Source: Thermosporothrix hazakensis (lineage in GTDB: Bacteria; Chloroflexota; Ktedonobacteria; Ktedonobacterales; Ktedonobacteraceae). Taken from it: DNA of 64,000 bases. The translations under genes and the position numbers were made by a program. The notes under the pieces were generated by a model that had not been told where the DNA came from, ran no database searches, and was given only the letters and a program-made list of their open reading frames with translations. Shown one piece after another: positions 7,716 to 17,600 of this stretch. How positions within the stretch are numbered: position 1 is the stretch's first letter; each line of letters opens with the position of its first letter. The stretch lies in contig NZ_QKUF01000003.1 in NCBI RefSeq assembly GCF_003253565.1, forward strand, positions 62,001-126,000. Reading direction: 5' to 3'.

Positions 7716-8636
7716 TTATTGCTGATACAGGATAATCGTGGCTCCGCAGGCATGGGCGGAGTGAATCCAGAGCAGTGGACGCGGTTTAGCCTGATAGGTA
7801 TAAGGGACGTGGTGCGAGTCAAGATAATGCCGTGCCTCTGTCAGGTCAGCGACTTCCAGGGTCATATAGCAAATGCTTTCGCCGAGGCGTTGAAGATAAC
7901 CGGCCAGCGCTCCTGGCATTGGAAGATGTGCGGGGGCATCTTCTGGTTCCAGGGTTGTTGATAGAGGCGCTATCAGGAAAATACGTTGCCTGCTCTCGCT
8001 GAAGGAGAAAGAGACGTAATTGGCATCTACCCCGAATTCCTGTCCGGAAAATGGTTCCGATGGATTAAGGCCGAAAATGCGTTGGTATCGGGCGGTTGCC
8101 TCTTCAAGGTCTTGCACCACAACTGCCACGCTATATACTCTGGTTGCGCCGAGAGGATGTGCCGGGGGCGTTTGCCAGCCAGCCAGACGGAACCGTCGCT
8201 CTTCTCCAGTGCTATCATGCTGAATCAGGAATGGATAGCGCTGTACCAGATCTGAGCGTTCAATATCAGTACGCATCCAGCCGCGATACTTGCCATCCGA
8301 GCTTTTCAGCTCTCCTGCATATGGGCCGATGACCGAGATTCCTCGCTGTTGGATGGCCTCACTGTCGCTATGAATTCGATTTGAGGCAATGACATAATTG
8401 AAGTAGCCGTTTCCTTTCGCCATCCGCTCAAGCATGCTTTGCTGAGCTTCTTCGGGCTTGCGCACTGTGATCAGTTCCAGATAGGTATCACCAATGACAA
8501 TGATCCGGTTCGCGGTTCCTCCTGTGGGATGTTCGCCTCCTCCACTTACGGCCAGCCCAAGTGAGTCGTTAAAGATGCTTGTCGCTCGCTCCAGATCATC
8601 TACGCCGATAATGATATGATCCAATCCTGTTAACAT
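7716..8636 (-). CDS. VOC (glyoxalase-like) family protein, two modules
   Basis: 306 residues from the ATG at 8636, which has AAGAGGAG at correct spacing; a longer frame upstream lacks one. The N-terminal module begins LDHIIIGVDDLERATSIF and contains YLELITV; the second begins YSVAVVVQDLEEATARYQRIFG. Both have the beta-alpha-beta-beta-beta pattern of vicinal oxygen chelate proteins, as in the Glyoxalase_3-like group. The substrate is unknown. The gene is the last before the secDF terminator region, facing away from the HD gene. Confidence 0.85.
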   Translation of the reverse strand: MLTGLDHIIIGVDDLERATSIFNDSLGLAVSGGGEHPTGGTANRIIVIGDTYLELITVRKPEEAQQSMLERMAKGNGYFNYVIASNRIHSDSEAIQQRGISVIGPYAGELKSSDGKYRGWMRTDIERSDLVQRYPFLIQHDSTGEERRFRLAGWQTPPAHPLGATRVYSVAVVVQDLEEATARYQRIFGLNPSEPFSGQEFGVDANYVSFSFSESRQRIFLIAPLSTTLEPEDAPAHLPMPGALAGYLQRLGESICYMTLEVADLTEARHYLDSHHVPYTYQAKPRPLLWIHSAHACGATIILYQQ

Positions 8637-8662
8637 GTAGAAGCTCCTCTTTGAAAAGGAAT

Positions 8663-8735
8663 AGGGAGAACAAAAAGAAAAAGCGCCAACTGACATTTAT
8701 TTTAATAAACTCTGTCAATTGGCGCGTTTTTCGTT
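8663..8735 (-). terminator. terminator of secDF
   Basis: On the minus strand GCGCCAATTGACA pairs with TGTCAGTTGGCGC (about 13 bp, one wobble) around an A/T-rich loop, followed by TTTTTCTTTTTG. Confidence 0.88.
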
Positions 8736-8746
8736 GGACTCAAGCC

Positions 8747-11542
8747 TTAGCCACGTGAGCGAGCAAGCTCACGATCGCTCACATGTGAGCGTTTGCCCGA
8801 AGGCTCCTCATTTCCTTTTCTGCGTAGCCATTTCAGACCCAGTTCGCCCTTTTCCCAGACGACCAGCAGCATACTGGCGTTAAAGATGGAGGAGTAGGTA
8901 CCGCAGAAGATACCAATCAGCAGACACAGCGTGAAGGTATGCACGCTGCCGCTTCCTCCGAAGAGCGTGAGGGACAGCATCGTAAAGAGCACTGTCAGCG
9001 AGGTGTTCAGCGAGCGAGCCATTGTCTGTACAAGGCTGGCGTCAACCACCTGCTCGAAGGTCTCTGTTGTGCTGATGCGCATGTTTTCACGGATACGGTC
9101 AAACACCACAATCGTATCATGGACCGAGAAACCGATAACCGTGAGCAGCGCTGTGATAAAGAGCGAGTCAATCTGGATACCGAAGAAGTGACCCAGAATA
9201 GAGAAGATGCCAATCACGATCAGGACGTCATGCAGCATGGCGATGATCGCACATGCGCCATAGCGCCACGGACGCGGGATCTTCCGGAAGGCAAACCAGA
9301 TGTAGAGCAGGATCATGGCCGAGGCGGCTGCGACTGCGTAGACCGCATACCAGCGGGTCTGTTCCGCCACAGAAGCGCCAATGTGGCTACTGCTCTGAAG
9401 CTGAGTATAGATGCCATGTTTCAGGAACTCGTTCTGAATGCTTCCGACCGGGCCTTTGCCTTCAAAGCTCGTGCTGGTCATCAGGCTGATGGTCTGGCCC
9501 TTCTGACCGGGGTCACCGGTGGTGATGTTCACGATATTGACGGGAATGGTGCCCTCTTCCGGCTTCGATGTCGCGGTCGGCTGAGCTGTGGCCGTTGCGC
9601 TTGGCGTGCTTGTCGCCTGAGCGGTCGCGGTCGGCTGGGCGCTGGCTTCGTTATTGGTTACCTCAGAGGACTTGGGCAGGGTGCCCAGAACCTGCTTTAG
9701 TTCGTCTGTCGACGGAATCGGGTTCAAACCGTTGACGGCAACCACACTGAAGCTCTTGCCGTTGGTATCGGTATAGGTATCGATACCAAGCTGAATCTGG
9801 GACTTTGGATATTTCTTTTGCAGGGTATTGGTGATGTAATCGGTGACGTTCTTGCTGACCTGCGTATTGAGCTGAATCCAGACCTTTTTACTTGGCTGGA
9901 GCGCCTCGTTCGTCGAGAAGACAACCTGTAAGTCGTGCAGATTCAGCGGTTTCAGCATGTCGCGAACATCTTCGGTGTTAGCGATCGTCTTCTGCGGTAC
10001 AAGCTCAACACTGGAACCGCCTTTGAAGTCGATACCGACGTTGAGACCCCAGGCGAACAGCGAGATGATGCCCGGGATAATCACCAGCAGGGAGACACCC
10101 AGGAACCAGTAACGATGCTTCGCCAGATGGAAGATGTGCGCGTTTTCATCTGTGTGTGTCTCTTTGGTGCGGGTGGTACCGGTCGTGCCAAAGGGCAGAC
10201 CGAAGAGCGCCGGATGGTTGATCACGCCAGTCGGGACCAGCAGATTCAGGAAGGTGCGGGTAACCACGATAGCGGTGAACATACTGATCACAACACCCAG
10301 GAACAGGGTAGTTGCAAAGCCGACAATGATGGTCGCACCAAAGGTCGTACCAAAGATATAGAGTACTGCACAGGTGATGGTGGTCGAGATATTCGAGTCA
10401 CGGATTGAAGGCCATGCGCGGGACCAACCATGGTCGATCGCCTGTGCCAGCAACCTCCCTTCTCGTAGCTCCTCTTTGACGCGCTCAAATATCAGCACGT
10501 TTGCGTCAACGGCCATACCGATTGAGAGGACAAAGCCAGCAATCCCGGCCAGTGACATCGTAACGCCGATCATCTTAAAGATCGCGAAGGTCAAAAGAGA
10601 GTAGAGAATCAAGGCAATGTCTGCCAGCAGACCCGGGAGACGGTAGTAAATGAGCATGAAGAGGATAATGATCGCCAGACCAATCGCACCGGCATAGATG
10701 CTTTTTATGATCGAGTCGTGACCGAGCGTCGGGCCGATGGTATCCATACTGGCAATCTTAAAGGAAATTGGCAGTGCACCAATCTTCAGCATCTGGACAA
10801 GCTGCTGTGCCTCTTGTAGCGTAAAATTACCGCTGATCTCACCTTTGCCCGGAAGCTGATCTTGAATCACGGCAGAAGAAATGACTTTTCTATCCAGGGT
10901 GATTGTCATATAGCTGCCACGATTATTTGCGGTGAACTTGCTTAGCCGATCGACCGCACTGCCCTTCATCGCGAACTGGATCACGTACTGACCGGTTTGC
11001 GGGTTCTGGCCGACGGTAAGGTCCGGGGAGTTAAGGTCATCGCCTTTGAAAAGTGGTTCGGTTGAATTATTGTTGTACTGCTTGAACTGTTCCGGATCAA
11101 ACATGGTATCGTTCTGTAGCGGCGTCGGGCCGGTGTTCCAGAACTCCAACTTACCGGTTTTCAGCAGCGTTTCGATCTCTTCTTGCTGGTTACCGGTGTT
11201 GTAGCCCGGAAGCTCTACCACGATACTCTGCTGTCCATCGAGCGACTTCTGCGTACGCACAACTGGTTCGTTGACCCCGAGGCCTTTGTTGACGCGCTGC
11301 TCAATCAGGGTACGAGCGGTGTTCATGTTCTCGTCAGAAGGTTGTTTCGTCTCGTTGGGTATCAGAAGAGCGCGTACGCCGCCTTGCAGGTCCAGACCAA
11401 GCGTGACCTGAAACGGGTTGTTTATACCATATAGGGGCTTCCCGCCTTGCTGGCTGGCGTTGGGCCAGAAGACGACGAATGATGCGCCCATGGCTAATAA
11501 GATAATGAGAATGAGGAGTGTGAGTGTTGATCCTCGGCGCAT
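8747..11542 (-). CDS. secDF: SecD-SecF fusion, Sec translocon accessory protein
   Basis: 931 residues. Residues 1-440 are SecD (N-terminal membrane helix, periplasmic P1 domain, then DTIGPTLGHDSI and IGMAVDANVLIFERVKEELREG). Residues about 480-910 are SecF, with GLNVGIDFKGGSSVEL and TVIGFSVHDTIVVFDRIRENMR. The protein uses the proton-motive force to pull secreted proteins through SecYEG. Inside the SecF extracytoplasmic domain there is an insertion of about 35 residues made mostly of Ala, Thr, Pro and Ser. AGAGGA lies about ten bases before the ATG. The C-terminus is cytoplasmic and Arg/Ser rich. Confidence 0.97.
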   Translation of the reverse strand: MRRGSTLTLLILIILLAMGASFVVFWPNASQQGGKPLYGINNPFQVTLGLDLQGGVRALLIPNETKQPSDENMNTARTLIEQRVNKGLGVNEPVVRTQKSLDGQQSIVVELPGYNTGNQQEEIETLLKTGKLEFWNTGPTPLQNDTMFDPEQFKQYNNNSTEPLFKGDDLNSPDLTVGQNPQTGQYVIQFAMKGSAVDRLSKFTANNRGSYMTITLDRKVISSAVIQDQLPGKGEISGNFTLQEAQQLVQMLKIGALPISFKIASMDTIGPTLGHDSIIKSIYAGAIGLAIIILFMLIYYRLPGLLADIALILYSLLTFAIFKMIGVTMSLAGIAGFVLSIGMAVDANVLIFERVKEELREGRLLAQAIDHGWSRAWPSIRDSNISTTITCAVLYIFGTTFGATIIVGFATTLFLGVVISMFTAIVVTRTFLNLLVPTGVINHPALFGLPFGTTGTTRTKETHTDENAHIFHLAKHRYWFLGVSLLVIIPGIISLFAWGLNVGIDFKGGSSVELVPQKTIANTEDVRDMLKPLNLHDLQVVFSTNEALQPSKKVWIQLNTQVSKNVTDYITNTLQKKYPKSQIQLGIDTYTDTNGKSFSVVAVNGLNPIPSTDELKQVLGTLPKSSEVTNNEASAQPTATAQATSTPSATATAQPTATSKPEEGTIPVNIVNITTGDPGQKGQTISLMTSTSFEGKGPVGSIQNEFLKHGIYTQLQSSSHIGASVAEQTRWYAVYAVAAASAMILLYIWFAFRKIPRPWRYGACAIIAMLHDVLIVIGIFSILGHFFGIQIDSLFITALLTVIGFSVHDTIVVFDRIRENMRISTTETFEQVVDASLVQTMARSLNTSLTVLFTMLSLTLFGGSGSVHTFTLCLLIGIFCGTYSSIFNASMLLVVWEKGELGLKWLRRKGNEEPSGKRSHVSDRELARSRG

Positions 11543-12120
11543 ATGTACTGTTTCCTCTCACTCAAAGAGTCTGGTTGATTTGAAGGGTGTACAATCTGAC
11601 TGCCCGTCTTCCCTGAGCGCAACAAAAAACGTCCCTTGATGCGGCTTCTGGAGCCAAATTGTGTCGCCTTTCTATGACACTGATTCTGCTATGATACATA
11701 CCGCTTGCGTTAGTTTTAAGGACGCGGATGCGCGTATATATGAATTACAGTGCAGTATAGCATAGTTGATTGTCATTGCCTATACCACTATCCGGCATGT
11801 GTTATCTCTTTTTGCACTATTCCTATCCTGAAAAGGAGTGATGCGGTCGATATATTCTCAGGTATTTTCTCCGAGAGAAGTGCAGGCACCTTCGGCTTCA
11901 ATGCGATCAAATACACCACATGAATCGTATACTATGCGAACCAGTACTCTTTAACAGGTCGGCAGTTTGCCTATCTAATACAACGGTTTTCTTTCCCGTT
12001 TCGTTTGCCTGTTCAGTACCAATGGTTCGGAGAAGAGATGGCATGCTTGCTCTCAGGCTGTCCGCTCTCCTTGCTGTTCCCGCACATCGCTGCGGCTATT
12101 CTCTGGTTAACGATATATCG
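11543..12120. other. divergent intergenic region, secDF to ABC genes
   Basis: No supported gene. A plus-strand frame open from 11920 into the ABC gene has no ribosome site at its start and no conserved sequence before 12178. A minus-strand promoter for secDF is expected; a TATCAT hexamer near 11690 is the best -10 seen, without a good -35. Confidence 0.4.
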
Positions 12121-12129
12121 TGTTATAAT
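12121..12129 (+). promoter_or_regulatory. extended -10 promoter of the ABC operon
   Basis: TGTTATAAT matches the extended -10 TGnTATAAT. There is no good -35. It lies 49 bases before the ATPase start and would give a short leader. Confidence 0.6.
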
Positions 12130-12177
12130 CAGAAAGAGGAATCTGATTGCTGTTTATTAAAGGAGCGAAGGACCTTT

Positions 12178-12924
12178 ATGGATTCAACCGTACAAAGTGT
12201 AGAACAGGCCCAAATAACAACACAGCAGGTTGTGATGGATGTTCGCAATATTACGAAAAGCCTCCCCTTTGGAAGAGAACGTATAGAGATTTTGAAAGGT
12301 ATTCGTTTTCAGATTGCCCGAGGCGAATTTGTCGCTATTGTGGGCCCTTCTGGCTCAGGAAAAAGTACCCTTCTGGGCATTATTGCCGGTCTGGATAATC
12401 CGACTGGCGGTCAGGTGTTGATTGATGGGGTGGATATCGCTCGGATGAATGAAGGACAACTGGCAACGGTCCGGAATCAGAAGATTGGTATGGTGTTTCA
12501 GGCATACAATTTGATCCCTACTCTCACAGCGCAGGAAAACGTCGAGGTTCCGCTCTACGTCGGAAAACATAAAGGCTCTCCCTCCGCTCGGGCCCGGGAA
12601 TTGCTGGAACTGGTCGGGCTCTCTCACAGACTCTCGCATCGTCCCAGTCAGCTCTCAGGAGGAGAACAGCAGCGCGTGGCGATTGCACGGGCTTTGGCAA
12701 CCGATCCCGCCATTGTGATTGCCGACGAGCCGACTGGCAACCTGGATGCACGCAACGGCGAAAATATTCTCAATTTGATTGCGAATTTGCGCGAGCAGAC
12801 CGGGAAAACGTTTGTTATCGCGACGCATGATCCAAATGTAGCGGCGCATGCGGATAGAGCTATTCGCATTGTTGATGGACAGATTGCCGAGCTTGATGCC
12901 TCTGGCGGGAGAATTACACAGTGA
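12178..12924 (+). CDS. MacB/LolD-type ABC transporter ATP-binding protein
   Basis: 248 residues from the ATG at 12178, which follows GAAGGA by five bases. Walker A is GPSGSGKSTLL, the Q loop lies in GMVFQAYNLIPTLTAQENV, the signature is LSGGEQQRVAIARAL, Walker B is VIADEPTGNLD and the H-loop is ATHDPNVA. This is the LolD/MacB/FtsE-like subclass that powers FtsX-type permeases. It overlaps the following permease by four bases (GTGA), which implies translational coupling. Confidence 0.95.
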   Translation: MDSTVQSVEQAQITTQQVVMDVRNITKSLPFGRERIEILKGIRFQIARGEFVAIVGPSGSGKSTLLGIIAGLDNPTGGQVLIDGVDIARMNEGQLATVRNQKIGMVFQAYNLIPTLTAQENVEVPLYVGKHKGSPSARARELLELVGLSHRLSHRPSQLSGGEQQRVAIARALATDPAIVIADEPTGNLDARNGENILNLIANLREQTGKTFVIATHDPNVAAHADRAIRIVDGQIAELDASGGRITQ

Positions 12925-15680
12925 AGGCTTCGATGTACTTCAACTATACGACGCGCTCTCTGGCCAGGGGTGGCCAGCGCACGTTGCTGGCGATTTTCTG
13001 TGTCGCCGTCGGCGTCATGGCGATTGTGGCGTTGCAGCTTGTCGGCTTTATGATTGATAACGCGTTTACGAGCAATGTGCGCGATGCCAACGGGGGCGAT
13101 GTTCGAGTTGTTTCGCGAAATCAGCCATTCCAGAAAGAGGATCTCGACGAGGTTGAGCGTCTGAAGAAGGATGGGGTGATTGTCTCATATACACCTGTGC
13201 TGAACGCGCAGGGATCGACCGGGGCGGCCAGTTCTTCATTGCGTGAGACATTTACTGTGCGCGTTGTTGATCCGGCGGTGTATCCTCTGGTAACACCTCC
13301 GACCTTTACCGAGCCGCAGAATGGCAAGATTGCCGACCTGCTGAAAGAGAAGCAGATCATTGTCTCCACGCCATTCGTCGAGCAATATAAGAAGAAGATC
13401 GGTGATACGTTTGATTTGCGAATTGGCTCACAGCGTGCCGGTGAGGCGCGAGTAATAAAAGTCAAGGTCGCTGGGATTGTGACGGATAGTGGAGTGCTGG
13501 CGCAGGCTGGAAGCGTGGTTCTGCTCTCGGCCAACGACTACAAGGCAGCGCTGTCAAACAAAGAGATCACCTACGATACCATCAATATTGCTACAGCCAG
13601 TAAAGAGAAGGCCAACGAGGCTGCCAAGCAGTTGCGTAGCGCGTTGCCTGTGGCGACAGTGCAGACGGTGGATGATGCCGTTGCAAGCCAGAAAGAGACG
13701 CTTGACAATATCCGCAAGTTTCTAGAGATTTCTGGCCTGCTTGCTCTGTTGATTGGTGGCGTCGGTATTGTGAATACCATGCAGGTCTTGCTCTCGCGGC
13801 GCAAGATGGAAATTGCCATGCTAAAGACAACCGGATATCGGCGCTTTGACCTCTACCTGCTCTTTGGACTGGAAACCGGTTTGCTCGGCTTGATCGGCGG
13901 TATCATCGGCGCGGGAGCCTCGATCGCGGTAAGTTATGTGGTGCGTGGCCTTGTCGAGCACACGTTTCAACTGAATATTCCGTTTGTGATCGATCCAGTG
14001 ATTGTGTCCGGCGGGGTGGCAATCGGCCTGGTCACTGCTCTGATCTTTGGTTTGTTGCCCATCGTTCAGGCTGCTAATATCAGACCGCTGAATGTTATTC
14101 GTGAGCTCCCAGAGGGGCAGGGAGCTGGTAGCCGCCTGCTGACAGTCGGGCTGGTATTATTGCTGTCGGTGCTTTTCTGTGTGCTGGCAATTATCATTCT
14201 GCAGAATGATATCCTGCTTGGTGTGGTGTCTGTCTATGGCACCTTTGTGTTGTTACTGATCTTGAGTCTCTTCTTCAGCCTGCTGGCGCTACTGATCAGC
14301 AAGCTGCCCGTCCCCGAGCGGCTGACTTTGCCCTATACCCTGCTGGTGGTTCTGGGAATTGCCTGCTCGGCTGGCATTGCGCTACTGTTGCCGCCCTTTG
14401 GTCTGTTACTCCTGTTTGTCTCGCTATTGGGACTTGTGGTCGTTTTCTTGCCGCGTACCTGGAAGGCGAATATCATGATGGCGCTGCGGAATCTCGGACG
14501 GCAGCGCGTGCGTACGACTACAACGATGCTGGCGCTCTTTGTGGGTATCTTCACCATCGGCCTGATTCTGGTGCTCGGGCAGAACCTCCGGCAACAGGTC
14601 AACGATGTGCTTGCGAAGGCGCTGAGCTTCAATGTGATCTCGATTACCAGTGGCGATGATACAAAGAAGCTTCAGGATACGCTGCCTTCGCTGCCCGGCC
14701 TCACGCTCTCGCAGCAGCATACCCTGGCTTCAACGATGCCTGTGGCGGTGAATAAGAAACCGATCAGGGAGCTGTTGCCCTCAGGTGAGAAGGATCGACC
14801 CTCTACCTCGTCGCTTGGCCGAAGTGGCACGCTCTACTATCTGAGTGGCATTGAGGGGTACGATGTGGGCAACAATCAGATCCCCGTGATGGGAAAAGAG
14901 ACCACCATTACAGCGGGGCGTAATCTGGGGCCGCAAGATGCCGGAACTGATAACGTGCTGGTTTCCTGGCAGCTTGCCAGCCTTGATCCGCTGCATCTCA
15001 AAGTAGGGGATACGATCACGCTCGGCGGGAATGACCGTAAGAGCATGAAAACGGTGACCGTCGTCGGGATCTACTCGCAGACGGGCTTTGGCACCAACTT
15101 CTACCCCATCATCGGAACCCGAGACACCGTCAAGGCGCTCTCGCCGGGTGGCGTCGAGCAGTCGATCTTCTTTCTGAAGATTAACCCTGAGAAGCTGAAC
15201 GCGGCGGTTGATAAGGTTGGGAAAGTGGTGCCCAATGCCCTGGTGATGAACCTTGCCAATCTTGGAGACTTCATAAACCAGATGTTGAATAATATCCTGC
15301 TGACTTTGACCACCATCGCCTCTCTCTCGCTAATTGCCGGGGTGATTATCATCGCGAATGCTGTTGCGCTGGCGATGCTTGAGCGGCGGCGCGAGCTTGG
15401 TATTCTGAAAGCGGTGGGCTATACCAGTAGCTCGATTCTCGGTGAGGTGATGCTAGAAAATGGCGTGATCGGTGGGGCCGGTGCGCTTGTCGCGATGTTG
15501 TTGGTGACGCTCTCAACATCGTTGCTAGGCTCGCTGGTGTTTCAATCGAGCTTTGGTGTCAGTAGCGTTATCGCGCTGGGCCTGATCCTCGGTTCCGCGC
15601 TGCTTGCAATGCTGACGGCGGCGCTGGTAGCCTGGGGGGCAGTCCGGGTGCGCCCGCTGGAAGTGCTTCGATACGAGTAG
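12921..15680 (+). CDS. FtsX-like ABC transporter permease (two FtsX domains)
   Basis: 919 residues, start GTG overlapping the ATPase stop. The order is N-terminal membrane helix, extracytoplasmic MacB-like region (about 45-250), first FtsX domain (about 265-385, with RRKMEIAMLKTTGYRR), four to five central helices, a second extracytoplasmic region, and a C-terminal FtsX domain with MLERRRELGILKAVGYTS. Such permeases move lipids, peptides or lipoproteins or act mechanically rather than as pores. The substrate is not evident. An HlyD-type adaptor that could partner it lies about 26 kb away at 42061. Confidence 0.94.
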   Translation: MKASMYFNYTTRSLARGGQRTLLAIFCVAVGVMAIVALQLVGFMIDNAFTSNVRDANGGDVRVVSRNQPFQKEDLDEVERLKKDGVIVSYTPVLNAQGSTGAASSSLRETFTVRVVDPAVYPLVTPPTFTEPQNGKIADLLKEKQIIVSTPFVEQYKKKIGDTFDLRIGSQRAGEARVIKVKVAGIVTDSGVLAQAGSVVLLSANDYKAALSNKEITYDTINIATASKEKANEAAKQLRSALPVATVQTVDDAVASQKETLDNIRKFLEISGLLALLIGGVGIVNTMQVLLSRRKMEIAMLKTTGYRRFDLYLLFGLETGLLGLIGGIIGAGASIAVSYVVRGLVEHTFQLNIPFVIDPVIVSGGVAIGLVTALIFGLLPIVQAANIRPLNVIRELPEGQGAGSRLLTVGLVLLLSVLFCVLAIIILQNDILLGVVSVYGTFVLLLILSLFFSLLALLISKLPVPERLTLPYTLLVVLGIACSAGIALLLPPFGLLLLFVSLLGLVVVFLPRTWKANIMMALRNLGRQRVRTTTTMLALFVGIFTIGLILVLGQNLRQQVNDVLAKALSFNVISITSGDDTKKLQDTLPSLPGLTLSQQHTLASTMPVAVNKKPIRELLPSGEKDRPSTSSLGRSGTLYYLSGIEGYDVGNNQIPVMGKETTITAGRNLGPQDAGTDNVLVSWQLASLDPLHLKVGDTITLGGNDRKSMKTVTVVGIYSQTGFGTNFYPIIGTRDTVKALSPGGVEQSIFFLKINPEKLNAAVDKVGKVVPNALVMNLANLGDFINQMLNNILLTLTTIASLSLIAGVIIIANAVALAMLERRRELGILKAVGYTSSSILGEVMLENGVIGGAGALVAMLLVTLSTSLLGSLVFQSSFGVSSVIALGLILGSALLAMLTAALVAWGAVRVRPLEVLRYE

Positions 15681-15689
15681 GATACGAAG

Positions 15690-15726
15690 GGGGGAAGCGA
15701 TTGGTTTCCCCTCTTGTTCTTTTTAG
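15690..15726 (+). terminator. terminator of the ABC operon
   Basis: GGGGAA and TTCCCC close a hairpin with an 8-9 base loop, followed by TCTTGTTCTTTTT. Confidence 0.7.
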
Positions 15727-15809
15727 AGAGTGCATCCCTCTGCATATGGGAAAACGAGGAAAAAACAGGTACGTCTTGCGAGTTAGCCGGGATGGTAATG
15801 AGCGCTTCC

Positions 15810-16231
15810 GTGAAGGTGGAGTGTTGGAAGCTGGTGCCTGGATGCCATGCAGAAAAACGTTCAGGGTATCTCGTTCATGCATTCGCCAAAGAGGTGCAGT
15901 GCTTCTCGACATCGCATAGAGAAGCTTTCACCTCTGACCGTGGCGGCTACAATGGTGTTGAGCTGATCCTGCTCTTTTTCAGCATGGACAAGCAGATCAA
16001 GGTGGGCCAGTCGCTCAACCAGATGCTCGGCAGTGGAGATACCTGTACCAAGCTGTCGAGCAACATGGCCAACGGTGCAGGGTCTCACTCAACAGAGAGA
16101 AAGAGTGCCCGGATCTGTGATAGTGAGAGGTTACCTGTCAGATCAGGTCGCGTTCCCGGCTGAGAAGGTGTCGTATGTAGCTGTATTGCCGCCATGCGCT
16201 CCGCTCAAGCCTTTTTATGCGATTCGTGCAT
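15810..16231 (-). pseudogene. MarR-family regulator, broken by a stop and two frameshifts
   Basis: No single frame is intact, but three successive minus-strand frames together read as one MarR protein. From ATG 16231 the first frame gives MHESHKKA, a TGA, then ...LSLSQIRALFLSVE, the typical pre-helix of MarR domains. A shift near 16090 leads into TVGHVARQLGTGISTAEHL followed by VERLAHLDLLVHAEKEQD, the recognition helix and wing. A further shift near 15860 leads into TLNVFLHGIQA, like the end of the dimerisation helix. The remnant has no neighbour it obviously regulated; it faces the ABC permease. Sequencing error could explain single shifts but hardly all three lesions. Confidence 0.75.
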
Positions 16232-16319
16232 ACTATCTTCTTCGCTTTCCTGCTTTAGGAGAGCATACTGTAGATGATTGATGCCGTCAAATCATTCGCT
16301 TCTCATCTGTTCCGGCTGG

Positions 16320-17600
16320 CTATAATGGAAGCAGAATTAACGGTATTTCCATCTCGTCAGGGGTTAATCCTCCATGATGGCCTTGAAAATGCATCTCAAA
16401 TTTTCCCTCTTCATACCACCAGACAGTCTCATATTTGTAGGGCAGGATGACAACGTTGCCTAACCGTTCGAGCAATTGGGGTGAGGGTGGTTGTGTGCCG
16501 AAAAAGCCCTGTTCCAGCAGTTCACTGGTGGCATAGACCTCCGCTTTGTCCGAAAGGTGCTCTTGTAAAGTGGCGATGACCTCATCAACTGCTTTTTCTT
16601 GAATATAGAGGAACATATCCCGCGGAGAACCCGCGGGGACAATCAGGTTTCCCTGACGATTGGTCTTGATATAGCGTGTCAGGGAGGGTAGTTGCAGATT
16701 CAAATAGAAGGTTTTCTGTGGATCGACCGGTACATGGCCATGATCGGCAGTGATGATCAGCAGCGTATTGCCTCCCTTACCCTGAAGGGAACGGTAGAAC
16801 TGGTCCATCGTGTTCAAAAAATAGTCGATGGTGTTTTCTGTCATCCGGGAATAGGGACCATGGTTGTGGCTGATGGTATCGATCCGGTCAAAGTAGAGAA
16901 AATAATAGGTCGGTCCTGTGAACGGTTGTCGTAATTGCTCACTCAGCAGGTCAAGCGCATTGGTAAAGGTATCGTAGGGGTGGACATTGGCCCCCTGAAA
17001 AACGATGTCAGAATAGGTTGATGGCGTATATGCCTGATATTGAAAGACATGCGATGTTACCCCGTGTGTCTGCAATCTCTGGTAGAACGTTTGCTGAGGG
17101 AAGAAGTCGGCAGGAGGAATAGAGGACCGTTTCAGGGTATCGCGCTCGATCTTATCTCGGGCATAGGAAAAAAGCAGCGGCGAGATAATCTCGTCTACTA
17201 GCGGTTCGTAATAGTTCCATTCATAGATACCACTTTGTCCGACGTTCAAGCCGGTATGAATACAGGTGACATGGGCGGAAGTTGTTGACGGAAACTGAGA
17301 CGTGATCTTCGAGATAGTCCCCTCTCTTTGTGCCAGTTGCAGGAATGGGTATTTATCCTGATTCCGGGTATAGTGGTTCCAGCCAAACGCATCAATATAG
17401 AAGAAAACCACTCTATCGTAACGCGTTGGTAGATCTGCAAATGCTTCTGCTGGGATATCGGGCTGTGCGGGTGTACCTGTAAGCAGGTGTGTAATTGTCG
17501 AGGGGAGGTTGGCGAAGCAGTACGAATCGTAACACGGCCGGACAAAACGTTGTGAGAACTTTGCCCGGTTGACTGTCTTCAGAGAAGCCACGTTTAACAT
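16320..17600 (-). CDS. alkaline phosphatase superfamily protein (phosphodiesterase/nucleotide pyrophosphatase type)
   Basis: 426 residues. Metal and catalytic elements are DRVVFFYIDAFGWNHY (first Asp), PSTTSAHVTCIHTGL (catalytic Thr), DRIDTISHNHGPYS (Asp and His) and ITADHGHVPV (Asp-His). This is the type I phosphodiesterase/nucleotide pyrophosphatase branch. No signal peptide is visible, so it is probably cytoplasmic, and the substrate is unknown. GGGAG precedes the ATG by about ten bases. The start overlaps the end of a small upstream frame by seven bases. Confidence 0.88.
   Translation of the reverse strand: MLNVASLKTVNRAKFSQRFVRPCYDSYCFANLPSTITHLLTGTPAQPDIPAEAFADLPTRYDRVVFFYIDAFGWNHYTRNQDKYPFLQLAQREGTISKITSQFPSTTSAHVTCIHTGLNVGQSGIYEWNYYEPLVDEIISPLLFSYARDKIERDTLKRSSIPPADFFPQQTFYQRLQTHGVTSHVFQYQAYTPSTYSDIVFQGANVHPYDTFTNALDLLSEQLRQPFTGPTYYFLYFDRIDTISHNHGPYSRMTENTIDYFLNTMDQFYRSLQGKGGNTLLIITADHGHVPVDPQKTFYLNLQLPSLTRYIKTNRQGNLIVPAGSPRDMFLYIQEKAVDEVIATLQEHLSDKAEVYATSELLEQGFFGTQPPSPQLLERLGNVVILPYKYETVWWYEEGKFEMHFQGHHGGLTPDEMEIPLILLPL

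Noticed and set aside
8939..9700. Plus-strand ORF of 253 codons antisense to secDF
   Set aside because: Composition is that of a shadow frame of a clearly coding SecF region; no ribosome site.
15714..16163. Plus-strand ORF of 149 codons after the ABC permease
   Set aside because: It is antisense to the MarR pseudogene, which has clear family motifs in the opposite direction.
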